Below, piece by piece: positions 53,412 to 63,993 of a DNA stretch of 64,000 nt. The position numbers and the translations under genes were made by a program. The notes under the pieces are model-generated. The model searched no databases. It was not told where the DNA came from and saw only the letters and a program-made list of their open reading frames with translations. Within the stretch, counting starts at the first letter, position 1. Each line of letters starts with the position of its first letter. The stretch lies in the NCBI RefSeq assembly GCF_000732535.1, contig NZ_APNK01000004.1:62001-126000 (forward strand), given 5' to 3'. This DNA is from Salinisphaera hydrothermalis C41B8 (lineage in GTDB: Bacteria > Pseudomonadota > Gammaproteobacteria > Nevskiales > Salinisphaeraceae).

Positions 53412-54341
53412 TCAGGCAGCCGCTGCAGCGGCCACCGGCCGCGCGTTGATATAAGAAATGGGCAGCGCTTCGTCGTCCCGGTAAGAGACTGCCTCCCACG
53501 CGCGATCCTGAGCCAACAGGGCACGCACCAGCTTGTTGTTCAACGCGTGCCCCGACTTGTAGCCGGAATAGCTGCCGATCAGCCCACTGCCCAGAAGATA
53601 AAGATCGCCGATGGCGTCCAGGATCTTGTGGCGCACGAACTCGTTGTCGTAGCGCAGACCATCCGCATTGAGCACGCGATAATCATCGAGCACCACCGCG
53701 TTGTCCATCGAGCCGCCGCGCGCCAGATTGTTCGACCGCAGATATTCGATATCGCGCATAAAGCCAAACGTACGCGCACGGCTGACTTCACGCACGAACG
53801 ATGTCGTCGAGAAATCGACGCTGGCCGACTGCATCTCCTCGGCGAACGCCGGGTGATCAAAGTCGATCGCAAAGCTGACTTTGAACCCATCGAAGGGATC
53901 GAATCGCGCCCATTTGTCGCCGTCGGTCACTTCGACCGCTCGCCTTACGCGGATGAAACGCTTAGGTGCGTTAAGCTCTTGAATACCGGCCGATTGGATC
54001 AGAAATACGAACGGGCCGGCGCTGCCGTCCATGATAGGCAATTCGTCCGCTGACAATTCGACGATGGCATTATCGATTCCGAGGCCCGCCATGGCTGATA
54101 GTAGATGCTCGACGGTCTTGACCCGAACACCGTCATCATTGACCAGCGTGGTAGCGAGCGTGGTATCGCCAACGGCAAAGGCATCGGCCTTGATGTCTAC
54201 TGCCGGCTTGAGATCGACACGCCGGAACACGATGCCCTGATCGACCGCCGCCGGGCGCATTGTCATATAGACCTTCTGGCCTGTATGCAGCCCAACGCCA
54301 GTGGCGCGAATCGGGTTTTTGAGCGTACGCTGCTGCAGCAT
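53412..54341 (-). CDS. lpxC: UDP-3-O-acyl-GlcNAc deacetylase LpxC
   Basis: The 309-residue zinc amidase of the committed step of lipid A synthesis. Zinc and catalytic residues are visible: Glu78-His79 in [22 protein letters not shown] and SGHALNN. The C terminus ends in an Ala-rich stretch (VAAAAAA); in E. coli the C-terminal residues govern FtsH degradation. It follows ftsZ after 244 bases containing a hairpin and a dyad. Presence of LpxC shows the organism can make lipid A even though the adjacent block makes sphingolipids. Confidence 0.97.
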   Translation of the reverse strand: MLQQRTLKNPIRATGVGLHTGQKVYMTMRPAAVDQGIVFRRVDLKPAVDIKADAFAVGDTTLATTLVNDDGVRVKTVEHLLSAMAGLGIDNAIVELSADELPIMDGSAGPFVFLIQSAGIQELNAPKRFIRVRRAVEVTDGDKWARFDPFDGFKVSFAIDFDHPAFAEEMQSASVDFSTTSFVREVSRARTFGFMRDIEYLRSNNLARGGSMDNAVVLDDYRVLNADGLRYDNEFVRHKILDAIGDLYLLGSGLIGSYSGYKSGHALNNKLVRALLAQDRAWEAVSYRDDEALPISYINARPVAAAAAA

Positions 54342-54408
54342 GGGCGTTTTCCCTGGCGGTTATACGGCGGGTTGCTCAGACGTGTCTGTCATCCGCCCGT
54401 CATAATGA

Positions 54409-54428
54409 CTTGTTATAGTGCTAACAAG
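54409..54428. promoter_or_regulatory. Dyad upstream of lpxC
   Basis: Perfect 7-base arms CTTGTTA and TAACAAG with a 6-base centre. On the minus strand a TATACT hexamer (54427-54432) overlaps its upstream edge, so a promoter with the dyad in or near the start of transcription is possible. It lies about 70-90 bases before the lpxC start codon. No -35 box is convincing. Confidence 0.45.
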
Positions 54429-54512
54429 TATAGAAACAGTGCATTAACTCGGACTTAATCCGGCTGTTTCTGCTTACACGTTCTCGAAAAGCCGGCCAGT
54501 ATAACACTCGGT

Positions 54513-54546
54513 AGCGCCGCCACCGATGTGACTCGGTGGCGGCGCT
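54513..54546. terminator. Hairpin between ftsZ and lpxC
   Basis: A perfect 14-base inverted repeat, AGCGCCGCCACCGA / TCGGTGGCGGCGCT, with a 6-base loop, 40 bases after the ftsZ stop. There is no U-run on the minus strand, so partial termination, attenuation or mRNA stabilisation are all possible. Confidence 0.55.
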
Positions 54547-54585
54547 CTCTCCCTGGCAACGCAATAGAGTCCGACTGGAGGTGTG

Positions 54586-55734
54586 TCAGTCGGCCTGGTT
54601 GCGGAGAAACGCCGGCACGTCGAAGTAATCCATGTCGACGGCGGTGCTCTCTCGGTTGCCCTGACGCGGCGACTGCCGGATCACCGTCGGACGATCGAGA
54701 TCTTCGTAGCGCATCTGGCCGGCCGCATCGCGCTTGATCGCCTGCGGCGCTTCACGCTGTTCGATCTGCTGCTGGCCCAGGCCGGTGGCGACCACAGTCA
54801 CCGTGATCTCATCGCCAGCGTCCGGATCTTCGGCCATGCCGATGATGACTTCGGCATTGTCGCCGCCCATCTCGGCCACGACTTCGTTGACGATCTGGAA
54901 TTCGTGGATGCCCAAGTTCTCATCGCCGGTCACGTTGACCAGCAGACCCTGTGCGCCATGGAGCGACAGATCGTCGAGCAACGGGCTGGCGAGCGCCGCT
55001 TCGGCGGCTTCACGCGCCCGATCTTCGCCCTTGGCCGAAGCCCGGCCCATCATCGCCATGCCCTGCACGCTCATGACCTTACGCACGTCGGCGAAGTCCA
55101 CGTTGAGCATGCCCGGACGGGTGATCAGGTCGGAAATACCCTGAACGGCGTTGTGCAGCACATTGTTGGCGGCCTGGAACGCATTTTTGAGGGTGATCGA
55201 CTTGCCCAGGGCGGTGAGCAGCTTCTCGTTGGGAATCACGATCAGCGAATCGACGAAGCCGCTCAACTCGTCGATGCCCTGCTGCGCGACTTCCATACGC
55301 TTGCCGCGTTCGAACGGAAACGGCTTGGTGACCACAGCCAGCGTGAGAATGCCCATTTCGCGCGCGATCTCGGCAACCACCGGGGCCGCGCCAGTGCCCG
55401 TACCGCCGCCCATGCCCGCGGTGATGAACAGCATATCCGCGCCTTCAATGGATTCGCGGATACGATCACGATCTTCCTCGGCAGCCTGCCGACCCACCGC
55501 CGGGTCGGCGCCTGCGCCCAGGCCACGCGTAACGTTCATGCCGAGCTGAACCAGCACATCGGCGTCACAGCGCTCGAGGTGCTGGGCGTCGGTGTTGGCG
55601 CAGATGAAATCCACGCCCTTGATGCCACCGGCCACCATCTGGTTGACCGTGTTGCCGCCACCGCCGCCGACGCCGATGACTTTGATGACGGCCTGTGTAT
55701 TGGTCTGATCCGCGAACTCGAATACTTCTGGCAT
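54586..55734 (-). CDS. ftsZ: Cell division protein FtsZ
   Basis: The 382-residue tubulin-like GTPase that forms the Z ring. The GTP-binding loop GGGGGNTVNQM lies near residue 24, the tubulin signature GGGTGTGAAPVVAE near 106, and the catalytic T7 loop includes NVDFADVRKVM. The conserved C-terminal peptide MDYFDVPAFLRNQAD, which binds FtsA and ZipA (and in E. coli ZapD), is intact. It follows ftsA after 89 bases. Confidence 0.98.
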   Translation of the reverse strand: MPEVFEFADQTNTQAVIKVIGVGGGGGNTVNQMVAGGIKGVDFICANTDAQHLERCDADVLVQLGMNVTRGLGAGADPAVGRQAAEEDRDRIRESIEGADMLFITAGMGGGTGTGAAPVVAEIAREMGILTLAVVTKPFPFERGKRMEVAQQGIDELSGFVDSLIVIPNEKLLTALGKSITLKNAFQAANNVLHNAVQGISDLITRPGMLNVDFADVRKVMSVQGMAMMGRASAKGEDRAREAAEAALASPLLDDLSLHGAQGLLVNVTGDENLGIHEFQIVNEVVAEMGGDNAEVIIGMAEDPDAGDEITVTVVATGLGQQQIEQREAPQAIKRDAAGQMRYEDLDRPTVIRQSPRQGNRESTAVDMDYFDVPAFLRNQAD

Positions 55735-55823
55735 GTTGCACCTCTTGCGTTGCCCTGCTTTTCCTTGCGGAAAACTGTTTGCGTCCCTCGCGCCCCGAAC
55801 GGATAGCCCCGGAATCGTGTGTC

Positions 55824-57062
55824 CTAAAAATTGCCCTGGAACCAGGCCTTCATGCGTTCCCAGACCTGGGCAAACGTATTGTCCTGTGTCGGCACCGACA
55901 TGCCGGTGCTCTTGGATTGCGTGCGATGGCCGAATTCGAGCAGCCCGACCCCGGTCGCATGAATCGGATTACGCACGACATCGGACAGCCCCTGCACTTT
56001 CTGCGGGGTACCCAGCCGTACCGACATGTGGAAGACCTCTTCGGCCAGATCGGTCAGCCCTTCCATCTTGGACGAACCACCGGTAATCACGACCCCGCCG
56101 GCCAGTAGATCTTCGAAACCGGACCGTACCAGTTCCTTGTGAATCAGCATGAACAGTTCTTCGTAGCGCGGCTTGATCACCTCGGCCAACGTATAGCGCG
56201 ACAGCCGCCGCGGCGGGCGCTCGCCGACGCTCGGCACCTCGATGGCGTCGTCATCGGTGATCAGTTCGGGCAGGGCGCAACCGTAACGGATCTTGATCTG
56301 CTCGGCGTGCTGGGTCGGGGTCCGCAGGGCGACCGCGATGTCGTTGGTGACTTGATCGCCGGCGATCGGGATAACGGCCGTATGACGGATCGAACCGTTG
56401 ACGAATACCGCGATGTCCGAGGTGCCGCCGCCGATATCCACGAGCGCCACACCGAGATCCTTCTCGTCTTCGGTGAGCACGGCATACGACGACGCCAGCT
56501 GCTCGAGCGACAGCTTGGAGACTTCCAGCCCACAGCGCGCCACGCACTTCTGGATATTGTGCGCCGACGTCACCGCGCCGGTGACGATATGTACCTTGGC
56601 CTCAAGCCGCACGCCGGACATGCCGACGGGCTCCTGAATGCCTTCGTTGTCGTCGACCGCAAATTCCTGCGGCAGCACGTGCAGAATCTTCTGATCGGCC
56701 GGGATCGCGACCGCGCAGGCGGCGTCGATCACCCGTTCGATGTCGGACTCGGTGACTTCCTTGTTGCGTACCGCCACGATGCCGTGCGAGTTCAGCGAGC
56801 GTACGTGCGCGCCGGAAATGCCGCAGTGCACCGACTGGATACGGCAACCGGCCATCAGCTCGGCTTCCTCGACCGCGCGCCGAATCGAGTCGGTGGTCGA
56901 CTCGATATTGACCACCATCCCCTTTTTCATGCCCTTGGAAGGGGCGCTGCCCAGACCGATGATCTCGAGTTCGCCGTCATTGGACTCGGCGACGATGCAC
57001 GCCACCTTCGAGGTCCCGATATCCAGACCGACGATGAGATTCTGTTCGGGCCGTTTACTCAT
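55824..57062 (-). CDS. ftsA: Cell division protein FtsA
   Basis: The 412-residue actin-like protein that tethers FtsZ to the membrane. ATPase motifs VGLDIGTSKVACIVAE at the N terminus, ALVDIGGGTSDIAVFVNG near residue 200 and GGVVITGGSSKMEG near 333 are visible. The C-terminal amphipathic helix is FAQVWERMKAWFQGNF. It overlaps ftsQ by ATGA. Confidence 0.97.
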   Translation of the reverse strand: MSKRPEQNLIVGLDIGTSKVACIVAESNDGELEIIGLGSAPSKGMKKGMVVNIESTTDSIRRAVEEAELMAGCRIQSVHCGISGAHVRSLNSHGIVAVRNKEVTESDIERVIDAACAVAIPADQKILHVLPQEFAVDDNEGIQEPVGMSGVRLEAKVHIVTGAVTSAHNIQKCVARCGLEVSKLSLEQLASSYAVLTEDEKDLGVALVDIGGGTSDIAVFVNGSIRHTAVIPIAGDQVTNDIAVALRTPTQHAEQIKIRYGCALPELITDDDAIEVPSVGERPPRRLSRYTLAEVIKPRYEELFMLIHKELVRSGFEDLLAGGVVITGGSSKMEGLTDLAEEVFHMSVRLGTPQKVQGLSDVVRNPIHATGVGLLEFGHRTQSKSTGMSVPTQDNTFAQVWERMKAWFQGNF

Positions 57063-57796
57063 CCGACTGACTCCTCATGACTCGCCGAAGCGGTCTTCTG
57101 GCGACTGCCGCCCACCGCAAAACCGTCGCTGTAACGCAGGTCGACATAGCCGGCGTCGGCCAGCGCGCGGCGCGCCTGCGGACGCGTCAGCGCATATTGA
57201 ACGAAACGCTGCATCCGGGCCGCCAGCTGGTCACGCCCGAGCCTGAGCTCGAGGCCATCGTCCAGCCGCGCCGTCCAATCGCCGCGCTTATTCAATTCAA
57301 GCGACGCAAGATGTACACCATGACCGGCGAGGATACCGGATAGATGGCGATATTGTGCATAGACTTTAGCGCTGTCCTTTGCGGGGCCGTTCAGCTGGAT
57401 CAGCCCCTTGGGAAGCGTATCCGGCGTGAATACTTGGCCGTCGGCCGCCAGCACACTCTTGTTACCCCAGACGGCCACCGGCTTGTGATCGGCAACGTGT
57501 ACCACCACGCCGTCCGGCCAATGCCGCGAAACGCGCACATCAGTCAGCCAGGGCTGGCGCCCTAACCGCGATTTGAGGGCATCGGTGTCGACATCGAAGA
57601 ACGAAGCCTTGAGATAAGGCGCGGCGATTCGCGCGATTTCCTTATCCGAGACATGACTCGACTTGCCACTGATATACAGCCGTCGCGGCCCGGCGCTATC
57701 CGGCTTGATGCCCTGCCAAGTACAGGCGGCCACGCCGAGCAGCACGACCACACCAATGGCGCCATCCCGCAGGCGCCGCGCATTAATCCAGCTCAT
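57059..57796 (-). CDS. ftsQ: Cell division protein FtsQ
   Basis: A 245-residue bitopic divisome protein. One membrane helix (DGAIGVVVLLGVAACTWQG) precedes the POTRA domain, seen in LYISGKSSHVSDKEIARIAAPYLKASFFDVDTDALKSRLGRQPWLTDVRVSRHWPDGVVVHVADHKPVAVWG. The start MSWINARRLRDG was chosen; the frame extends 14 codons upstream. The 93-base gap to murC is where ddlB usually lies. Confidence 0.92.
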   Translation of the reverse strand: MSWINARRLRDGAIGVVVLLGVAACTWQGIKPDSAGPRRLYISGKSSHVSDKEIARIAAPYLKASFFDVDTDALKSRLGRQPWLTDVRVSRHWPDGVVVHVADHKPVAVWGNKSVLAADGQVFTPDTLPKGLIQLNGPAKDSAKVYAQYRHLSGILAGHGVHLASLELNKRGDWTARLDDGLELRLGRDQLAARMQRFVQYALTRPQARRALADAGYVDLRYSDGFAVGGSRQKTASASHEESVG

Positions 57797-57889
57797 GTCG
57801 TTCCTCCCCGATCGTCTGTCCGAGACCGAGCACTTCAATCTCTACCGCAGCACGCACGGCCACGGCTGCTTGTTCATTCGGTCGGCGGC

Positions 57890-59341
57890 TCATCGCGCCG
57901 TCTCCCGGCCCCGTGCCACCAGGCCCTGGGCCACCGCGCCGATATCTCCGGCACCGAGCGTGAGTACGACATCGCCGTCTGCCACCACGCCGTCGAGCAC
58001 CGTCGGCAGCGCCTTCACATCGTCGACGAATACCGGGTCGACCCGCCCGCGGGCGCGTACCGCACGCGCCAGCGCCCGGCCGTCGGCTCCGGTAATCGGG
58101 GCTTCGCCGGCGGGATAGACGTCGCACAGCACCAGCACGTCGAGATCGGCCAGCACCTTGGCGAAGTCGTCGAACAGGTCGCGCGTGCGGCTATAGCGAT
58201 GCGGCTGAAAGACCACAACCAGACGCCGATCCGGCCAGGCGGTCCGCGCAGCGGCGATGGTGGACGACAGTTCGCGCGGGTGATGGCCGTAGTCGTCGAC
58301 CAGAAGCGCCGACTTGCCGTTGAAGTCGATCTCGCCGTGGACTTCGCAGCGCCGACCAATGCCGGCGAAATTCGACAGGCTGGCCCCAATCGAGGCCATG
58401 TCCACACCGAGCTCGTGTGCGACCGCGGCCGCCGCGAGCGCGTTGAGCACGTTGTGCCGCCCGGGCAGGTTCAGATGCACCTCGAACCCGTCGTCGCCGT
58501 TGTGGCGCAGCGTAAAGCGCGTGCCCGTACCGTCGAAGCGCAGATTCTCGGCCCGGAAATCGGCGTCGTGATCGATGCCGTAAGTTGTAATCGGGCGGCC
58601 CACGTCGGGCAGGATCTGGCGCACGACGGGATCGTCGACACACAGCACCGCCAAGCCGTAAAACGGCAAGTGATGCAGAAACTCCACGAACGTCTCGGTG
58701 AGCTTCGAGAACTCGCCGCCGTAGGTTTCCAGATGATCGGCGTCGATATTAGTGACGATCGCCATCATCGGCGTCAGAAACAGGAACGAAGCATCCGATT
58801 CATCGGCCTCGGCCACCAGATACGGCCCCTCGCCCAGACGCGCGTTCGAACCCGCCCCCAGTACCTTGCCGCCGACGATGAAGGTCGGGTCCAAATGGCC
58901 GTCGGCCAGTAGCGAAGCCACCAAGCTGGTGGTCGTGGTCTTGCCGTGCGTGCCCGCCACCGCGATGCCGTAGCGAAAACGCATCAGCTCGGCCAGCATT
59001 TCGGCCCGGCGCACGACCGGCACCAGACGCTCGTGAGCCGCCACCACTTCGGGGTTGTCCTTGGCCACGGCGGTCGACACAACCACGACATCGGCCTTGG
59101 CGACGTTCTCGGCACTGTGGCCGAGATAGATGGTCGCGCCGAGCGCGGCCAGCGACTGCGTGGTCGCGCTGTCTTTCACGTCGCTGCCGGTCACGTCGTA
59201 ACCGAGATTGATCAACACCCGGGCGATGCCGGCCATGCCGACGCCACCGATGCCGACCATATGGACCGTGCGCACGCGACGCATCGGCCGATGCATCAAC
59301 GGCTCGAAATTCTGATTGATGCCGGGTCCGTCCAGCGCCAT
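57890..59341 (-). CDS. murC: UDP-N-acetylmuramate-L-alanine ligase
   Basis: The 483-residue Mur ligase that adds L-Ala to UDP-MurNAc. N-terminal [16 protein letters not shown] binds the UDP moiety, [17 protein letters not shown] is the ATP P-loop, and the C-terminal domain has [18 protein letters not shown]. The start ATG overlaps the murG stop by one base. The next genes in most gammaproteobacteria, murB and ddlB, are missing here. Confidence 0.97.
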   Translation of the reverse strand: MALDGPGINQNFEPLMHRPMRRVRTVHMVGIGGVGMAGIARVLINLGYDVTGSDVKDSATTQSLAALGATIYLGHSAENVAKADVVVVSTAVAKDNPEVVAAHERLVPVVRRAEMLAELMRFRYGIAVAGTHGKTTTTSLVASLLADGHLDPTFIVGGKVLGAGSNARLGEGPYLVAEADESDASFLFLTPMMAIVTNIDADHLETYGGEFSKLTETFVEFLHHLPFYGLAVLCVDDPVVRQILPDVGRPITTYGIDHDADFRAENLRFDGTGTRFTLRHNGDDGFEVHLNLPGRHNVLNALAAAAVAHELGVDMASIGASLSNFAGIGRRCEVHGEIDFNGKSALLVDDYGHHPRELSSTIAAARTAWPDRRLVVVFQPHRYSRTRDLFDDFAKVLADLDVLVLCDVYPAGEAPITGADGRALARAVRARGRVDPVFVDDVKALPTVLDGVVADGDVVLTLGAGDIGAVAQGLVARGRETAR

Positions 59342-60429
59342 TACGCGGCCTCCAGCGTCTGATAACAGGCATCCACGATGTCGCGGGTCGAATTGCGCCA
59401 CGCCACCGCGCGCGCCGCTTCCGCGCGCGCGAGCAAGCCGGCGCGGTCGGATGTGAGTTCGGTCAGTTCCTTGGCCAGGCGGTCGGCGGTCAGCTCGCTC
59501 TGAGCGATCAGCCGGGCCGCACCGGCCTTGACCAGATACTGGCCATTGGCCCGCTGGTGATCGTCGACCGCGTGCGGATACGGCACCAGCACTGCGCCCA
59601 CGCCGGCCGCGGCCAGCTCGGCCACGGTCAGCGCACCGGAACGGCAGACCACCAGATCGGCCCAGCCGTACGCTTCGGCCATGTCGTCAATAAACGCTTC
59701 CACGCGTCCCGCCACCCCGTGCTCGGCATAGGCGGACTCGGCGGCCTCGAGCGTACGACCGGCCTGATGCCAGATCTGCGGCCGCCGGGCTTCGTCCAGC
59801 TGGGCTAGCGCTGCCGGCACGCGCTCGTTGATCGCCAGCGCACCGCCGCTGCCACCCAGCACGAGCAATCGCACCGGGCCGTCCCGGCCGGACCAGCGCT
59901 CGGCGGGCGCGGGCAGCGCGAGAATATTGGCGCGTACCGGATTGCCGACGGTGCGCGCATGCCGTGCGGCGTCGAAAGTGTTCGGAAACGCCTGCAGCAC
60001 GGTACGCGCCATGCGCGCGAGCACGCGGTTGGTCAGCCCGGCCGCGGCGTTCTGTTCGTGGATGAGCAACGGCACGCCGGTCAACCGCGCCATCAGCCCG
60101 CCCGGGCCCGAGGCAAAGCCGCCCATGCCGATCACCAGCGCCGGGCGCACGGCCTTGAGCACGCGCCGCGCCTGCCACAGCGCGCGCGTCATGCTCGTCG
60201 GCGCGGCCAGCAACGTGGTGAGATGCTTGCCGCGAAGACCGCCGACATCGATGGTGTGCAGCGTCAGACCTTCGGCCGGCACCAGACGGGCCTCGATGCC
60301 CGCCGACGTACCCAGCCAGGACACGCTCGCACCGCGCGCGATCAGTTCGCGCGCCACGGCCAGCGCCGGAAACACGTGGCCCCCCGTACCGCCGGCCATG
60401 ATCAGGATATGCGGGCTCGATGCGTTCAT
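59341..60429 (-). CDS. murG: UDP-GlcNAc transferase MurG
   Basis: The 362-residue GT28 enzyme that adds GlcNAc to lipid I to make lipid II on the inner face of the membrane. The N-terminal glycine-rich loop is [19 protein letters not shown]; the second is [33 protein letters not shown]; the UDP-GlcNAc site includes [31 protein letters not shown]. It overlaps ftsW by ATGA. Confidence 0.97.
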   Translation of the reverse strand: MNASSPHILIMAGGTGGHVFPALAVARELIARGASVSWLGTSAGIEARLVPAEGLTLHTIDVGGLRGKHLTTLLAAPTSMTRALWQARRVLKAVRPALVIGMGGFASGPGGLMARLTGVPLLIHEQNAAAGLTNRVLARMARTVLQAFPNTFDAARHARTVGNPVRANILALPAPAERWSGRDGPVRLLVLGGSGGALAINERVPAALAQLDEARRPQIWHQAGRTLEAAESAYAEHGVAGRVEAFIDDMAEAYGWADLVVCRSGALTVAELAAAGVGAVLVPYPHAVDDHQRANGQYLVKAGAARLIAQSELTADRLAKELTELTSDRAGLLARAEAARAVAWRNSTRDIVDACYQTLEAA

Positions 60430-61577
60430 CGGCTCTGCTCCCGCACTGCGGCAGCGCTTTCCAGATCCACGCGCAGAATCAGCGCACAAAGCGCGCACAT
60501 CATCACCAGCGAGGAGCCGCCATAGCTCATCAACGGCAGCGTCAAACCCTTGGTGGGCAGCAGCCCCATGTTCACCGCCATGTTCACGAAGGCCTGCAGC
60601 GAGAGCCAGCCGGACAGGCCATAGGCCAGAAAGCCGCCAAAGAACTGACCGACATCGATCGCCCGCCGCGCGACCACGAAGCCCCGCCAGACCACAATCG
60701 AGAACAGCCCGACCAGCACCAGCGAGCCCAGCAGCCCGAACTCCTCCGCATAGATGGCAAACAGGAAGTCGGTATGCGTTTCCGGGAGATAGGACAGTTT
60801 CTGGACCGAGTTGCCGAGGCCCACGCCAAACAGATGCCCACGGCCGATGGCGATCAACGACTGGGTGAGCTGGAAGCCACTGGCAAACGGATGCGCCCAC
60901 GGATCCGAAAAGCTCACCAGCCGCTCCATACGGTACGGCGATGAAAACACCATCACGGCCAGCGCCACGGCGGCGACCGCGCCTAGCACGGCCAGATTGA
61001 ACAGGCGGGCGCCGGCAATGAACAGAATGATGCCGGCCACCGCGACCAAGATCGCGCCGGCACCGAAGTCGGGCTCGAGCAGCATCAGAAAACAGGCGAT
61101 GACCAGAAACACCATCGGCCGGAACAATCCCGCCCAGGTCGTCGCCAGCTCGATCTGGCGGCGCGAGGCATAGCCGGCGATATAGAGCACCAGACACAGA
61201 CGCGCCGGCTCCGAGACCTGCATCGCCACTGGCCCGACATCGATCCAGCGCTGGGCGCCGTTGACCGAATGACCGATGCCGGGGAGAAGCACGACCACCA
61301 GCATGGCCAGGCCGGCCCCCAACATAGTGAAGGTATGAGCCGCGAGTACCCGCGTCGGGATATGCAGCACGACGAAGCCGACGATCAGCCCGATCAGCGC
61401 GTAAATGGCCTGACGGTAGAAGAAGTACATCGGATCACCGGACAGGCGATCGGCCACCGCCACCGAGGACGACCCCACCATCACCAGACCGAGACAACCG
61501 ATGACGACCAGCGTCGACAGCAGCCAGACATCGGGCCGAACACGCGGCAAATAAGCGGCAGCCAGCAGATTCTTCAT
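60426..61577 (-). CDS. ftsW: SEDS-family septal peptidoglycan polymerase FtsW
   Basis: A 383-residue protein with about ten membrane helices. It carries SEDS features such as AQRWIDVGPVAMQVSEPARLCLVLYIAGY, LLEPDFGAG and GLLPTKGLTLPLMSYGGSSL. With FtsI it polymerises septal peptidoglycan. It overlaps murD and murG by ATGA each. Confidence 0.96.
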   Translation of the reverse strand: MKNLLAAAYLPRVRPDVWLLSTLVVIGCLGLVMVGSSSVAVADRLSGDPMYFFYRQAIYALIGLIVGFVVLHIPTRVLAAHTFTMLGAGLAMLVVVLLPGIGHSVNGAQRWIDVGPVAMQVSEPARLCLVLYIAGYASRRQIELATTWAGLFRPMVFLVIACFLMLLEPDFGAGAILVAVAGIILFIAGARLFNLAVLGAVAAVALAVMVFSSPYRMERLVSFSDPWAHPFASGFQLTQSLIAIGRGHLFGVGLGNSVQKLSYLPETHTDFLFAIYAEEFGLLGSLVLVGLFSIVVWRGFVVARRAIDVGQFFGGFLAYGLSGWLSLQAFVNMAVNMGLLPTKGLTLPLMSYGGSSLVMMCALCALILRVDLESAAAVREQSR

Positions 61578-62914
61578 GCCGCGAGCTCCCGGACGGCGGC
61601 GCTGAACGCCTCGCCTCGTGCCATATAGTTGTCAAACTGATCGAAACTGGCGCAGCCCGGCGACAGCAAGACCACGTCGCCAGCCCGAGCGATATCGGCC
61701 GCGCGCCGCACGGCCGCCTCAAGAGTCGCAACGCGTTCGACCGGCACATAGGCCGAAACCGCGGCCGCGATCTTGTCGGCGTCCTCACCGAAAACGATCA
61801 CCGCGCGGGCATGCTGTCCGGCGACCGGACCGAGTTCGGTGAAGTCCGCCCCCTTGCCCTGGCCGCCGGCCAGCAGCACCGCGGGCGCGTCCATCCCGTT
61901 CAGCGAGGCCAGCATCGCGCCCACGTTGGTGCCCTTGGAGTCATCGACCCAACGCACGTCGTCGATTTCGGCCACGAGCTGGCAGCGATGTGGCAGCCCC
62001 TTGAAGGACTGCAACCCCTCTCGAATCGTGGCGTCGTCGATGCCGAGCGTATCCGTCAGCGCCCAGACGGCGGCGGCGTTGGCGGCGTTATGGCGACCGG
62101 CCAGCGGCAACCGGCGCGTTTCTAGCCAGGGCTCGTCGCCACGCGCGAGCCACAGGCCGTCGTGGGCTTCGAGCAGGCGATAATCGGCCGTTTCGGCCGA
62201 GCCAAAGCTCGCCACGCGCGCGTTGTGGGTATTCATGGCCGCAACGCGCGCATCGTCGGCGTTGATGAGCGCGGTATCAGCGGCGCGGAAGATACGCGCC
62301 TTGAGTTCGGCATAATGCTCAAGACTGCCGTGGCGATCGATATGATCGGCACTGATGTTGAGCACGGTCGCGGCTACACAGGCCAGACGCTCGGTCAATT
62401 CCAGCTGGAAACTGGACAGCTCCAGCACATAGAGATCGACGTCGTCGGCCAGCAAGTCGAGCGCCGGCGTACCGAAATTGCCGCCCACGGCGACGCGCCG
62501 TCCGCTGGCGACCGCGATCTCGCCGGCCCAGGCCGTAACCGTGGATTTGCCGTTCGACCCGGTGATCGCGATCACCGGCGCGTTGGCTACCCGGGCGAAC
62601 CATTCGATATCACCGATGATCTCGTGGCCGGCTTCGCGCGCCGCCTCGATCAGCGGCTCACGTAAATCCACGCCCGGCGAAACGACCACGTGGTCGATGC
62701 CCATGAGCGTCGCTGGATCCAACCCACCGACCACGATGCCGATTGATGGCCAGTCGCGGGCCAGCGCATCCGCCGCGGGCGGGTTCTCGCGGCTGTCGAC
62801 CACGCGCACCTTGGCCCCCGCGGCCGCGGCAAAGCGCGCCGCCGACGCCCCGGTCGCGCCGCAGCCCACAACCAGTACGCGGGCATTCGCCAGTTGTGCT
62901 TTCCAGTCGCTCAT
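61574..62914 (-). CDS. murD: UDP-MurNAc-L-alanine-D-glutamate ligase
   Basis: The 446-residue Mur ligase that adds D-Glu. [16 protein letters not shown] binds UDP, the P-loop is [18 protein letters not shown], and the C-terminal domain has [18 protein letters not shown] and [22 protein letters not shown]. Start ATG overlaps the mraY stop by four bases, keeping tight coupling in the operon. Confidence 0.97.
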   Translation of the reverse strand: MSDWKAQLANARVLVVGCGATGASAARFAAAAGAKVRVVDSRENPPAADALARDWPSIGIVVGGLDPATLMGIDHVVVSPGVDLREPLIEAAREAGHEIIGDIEWFARVANAPVIAITGSNGKSTVTAWAGEIAVASGRRVAVGGNFGTPALDLLADDVDLYVLELSSFQLELTERLACVAATVLNISADHIDRHGSLEHYAELKARIFRAADTALINADDARVAAMNTHNARVASFGSAETADYRLLEAHDGLWLARGDEPWLETRRLPLAGRHNAANAAAVWALTDTLGIDDATIREGLQSFKGLPHRCQLVAEIDDVRWVDDSKGTNVGAMLASLNGMDAPAVLLAGGQGKGADFTELGPVAGQHARAVIVFGEDADKIAAAVSAYVPVERVATLEAAVRRAADIARAGDVVLLSPGCASFDQFDNYMARGEAFSAAVRELAA

Positions 62915-63993
62915 CGGATCTTCAACGTCGACAGACCGATCAACACCAGCACCAGGGTGATGATCCAGAAACGCACGATAATCTTGGGTTCGGCCCAGCC
63001 CTTGAGCTCGAAGTGATGATGCAGCGGCGCCATGCGAAATATTCGACGGCCGGTCAGCTTGTAGCCGGCCACCTGGATCATCACGGAAACTGTTTCGGCG
63101 ACGAAGATGCCGCCCATGACCACCAGAATGAGTTCCTGGCGCACGACCACCGCCACCACGCCGAGCGCAGCCCCCAATGCCAGCGCGCCGACATCGCCCA
63201 TGAAGACCTGGGCTGGATAGGCATTGAACCAGAGGAACCCGAGCCCGGCACCGGCAATCGCGGTGCAGAAGATCAGCAGTTCGCCGGCGCCCTTGATATA
63301 GGTGAAACCGAGGTAGCGCGAGAACTCGGCATGCCCGGTCACGTAGGCGAATACGCCCAGCGCCGAGGCCACGAGCACGCAGGGCATGATGGCCAGACCG
63401 TCGAGCCCGTCGGTGAGATTGACCGCGTTGGATGAGCCCACGATGACCAGATAGGTCCAGATGATGTAGCCGGCGCCAAGCGGAATCGCCACGTTCTTGA
63501 CCATCGGGATCAGCACGCTGGTTTCAGCGCTCGAACCAGCCACGAGATACAGCCAGAGCCCAGCCGCCAGCCCGATAATCGTCTGCGCACCGTACTTCTG
63601 TTTGGCGGACAACCCCTTGCTGTTGCCGAACTTGAGCTTCTTGTAGTCGTCGACGAAGCCCACCACGCCAAAGGCAGTGGTCACGAACATCACCAGCCAG
63701 ACCCAGCCGTCGGTGAGATCGGCCCAGAGCAACGTCGATACCAGCACCGCGGCCAGAATCAGCGTGCCGCCCATGGTCGGCGTCCCCGCCTTGACCAGAT
63801 GGCTCTGCGGCCCGTCGTCGCGCACGAACTGGCCGATCTGGTGGAACGTCAGCTTGCGGATCAGAATCGGGCCGAACACGAACGAGAACACCATGGCGGT
63901 GAGCACGCCGAGAATCGCGCGGAAAGTCAGGAACTGAAATACGCGAAAGCCCGAAAAGGCCGGCTCCAGCAAATGGGCGAGGTACATCAGCAT
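62911..63993 (-). CDS. mraY: Phospho-MurNAc-pentapeptide transferase MraY
   Basis: The 360-residue polytopic enzyme that makes lipid I from UDP-MurNAc-pentapeptide and undecaprenyl phosphate. Catalytic Asp residues are in [11 protein letters not shown] and in [12 protein letters not shown], and the conserved HHHFE lies near the C terminus. It begins [20 protein letters not shown], close to the window edge; the expected murF gene would be just outside. About ten helices are visible. Confidence 0.97.
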   Translation of the reverse strand: MLMYLAHLLEPAFSGFRVFQFLTFRAILGVLTAMVFSFVFGPILIRKLTFHQIGQFVRDDGPQSHLVKAGTPTMGGTLILAAVLVSTLLWADLTDGWVWLVMFVTTAFGVVGFVDDYKKLKFGNSKGLSAKQKYGAQTIIGLAAGLWLYLVAGSSAETSVLIPMVKNVAIPLGAGYIIWTYLVIVGSSNAVNLTDGLDGLAIMPCVLVASALGVFAYVTGHAEFSRYLGFTYIKGAGELLIFCTAIAGAGLGFLWFNAYPAQVFMGDVGALALGAALGVVAVVVRQELILVVMGGIFVAETVSVMIQVAGYKLTGRRIFRMAPLHHHFELKGWAEPKIIVRFWIITLVLVLIGLSTLKIR

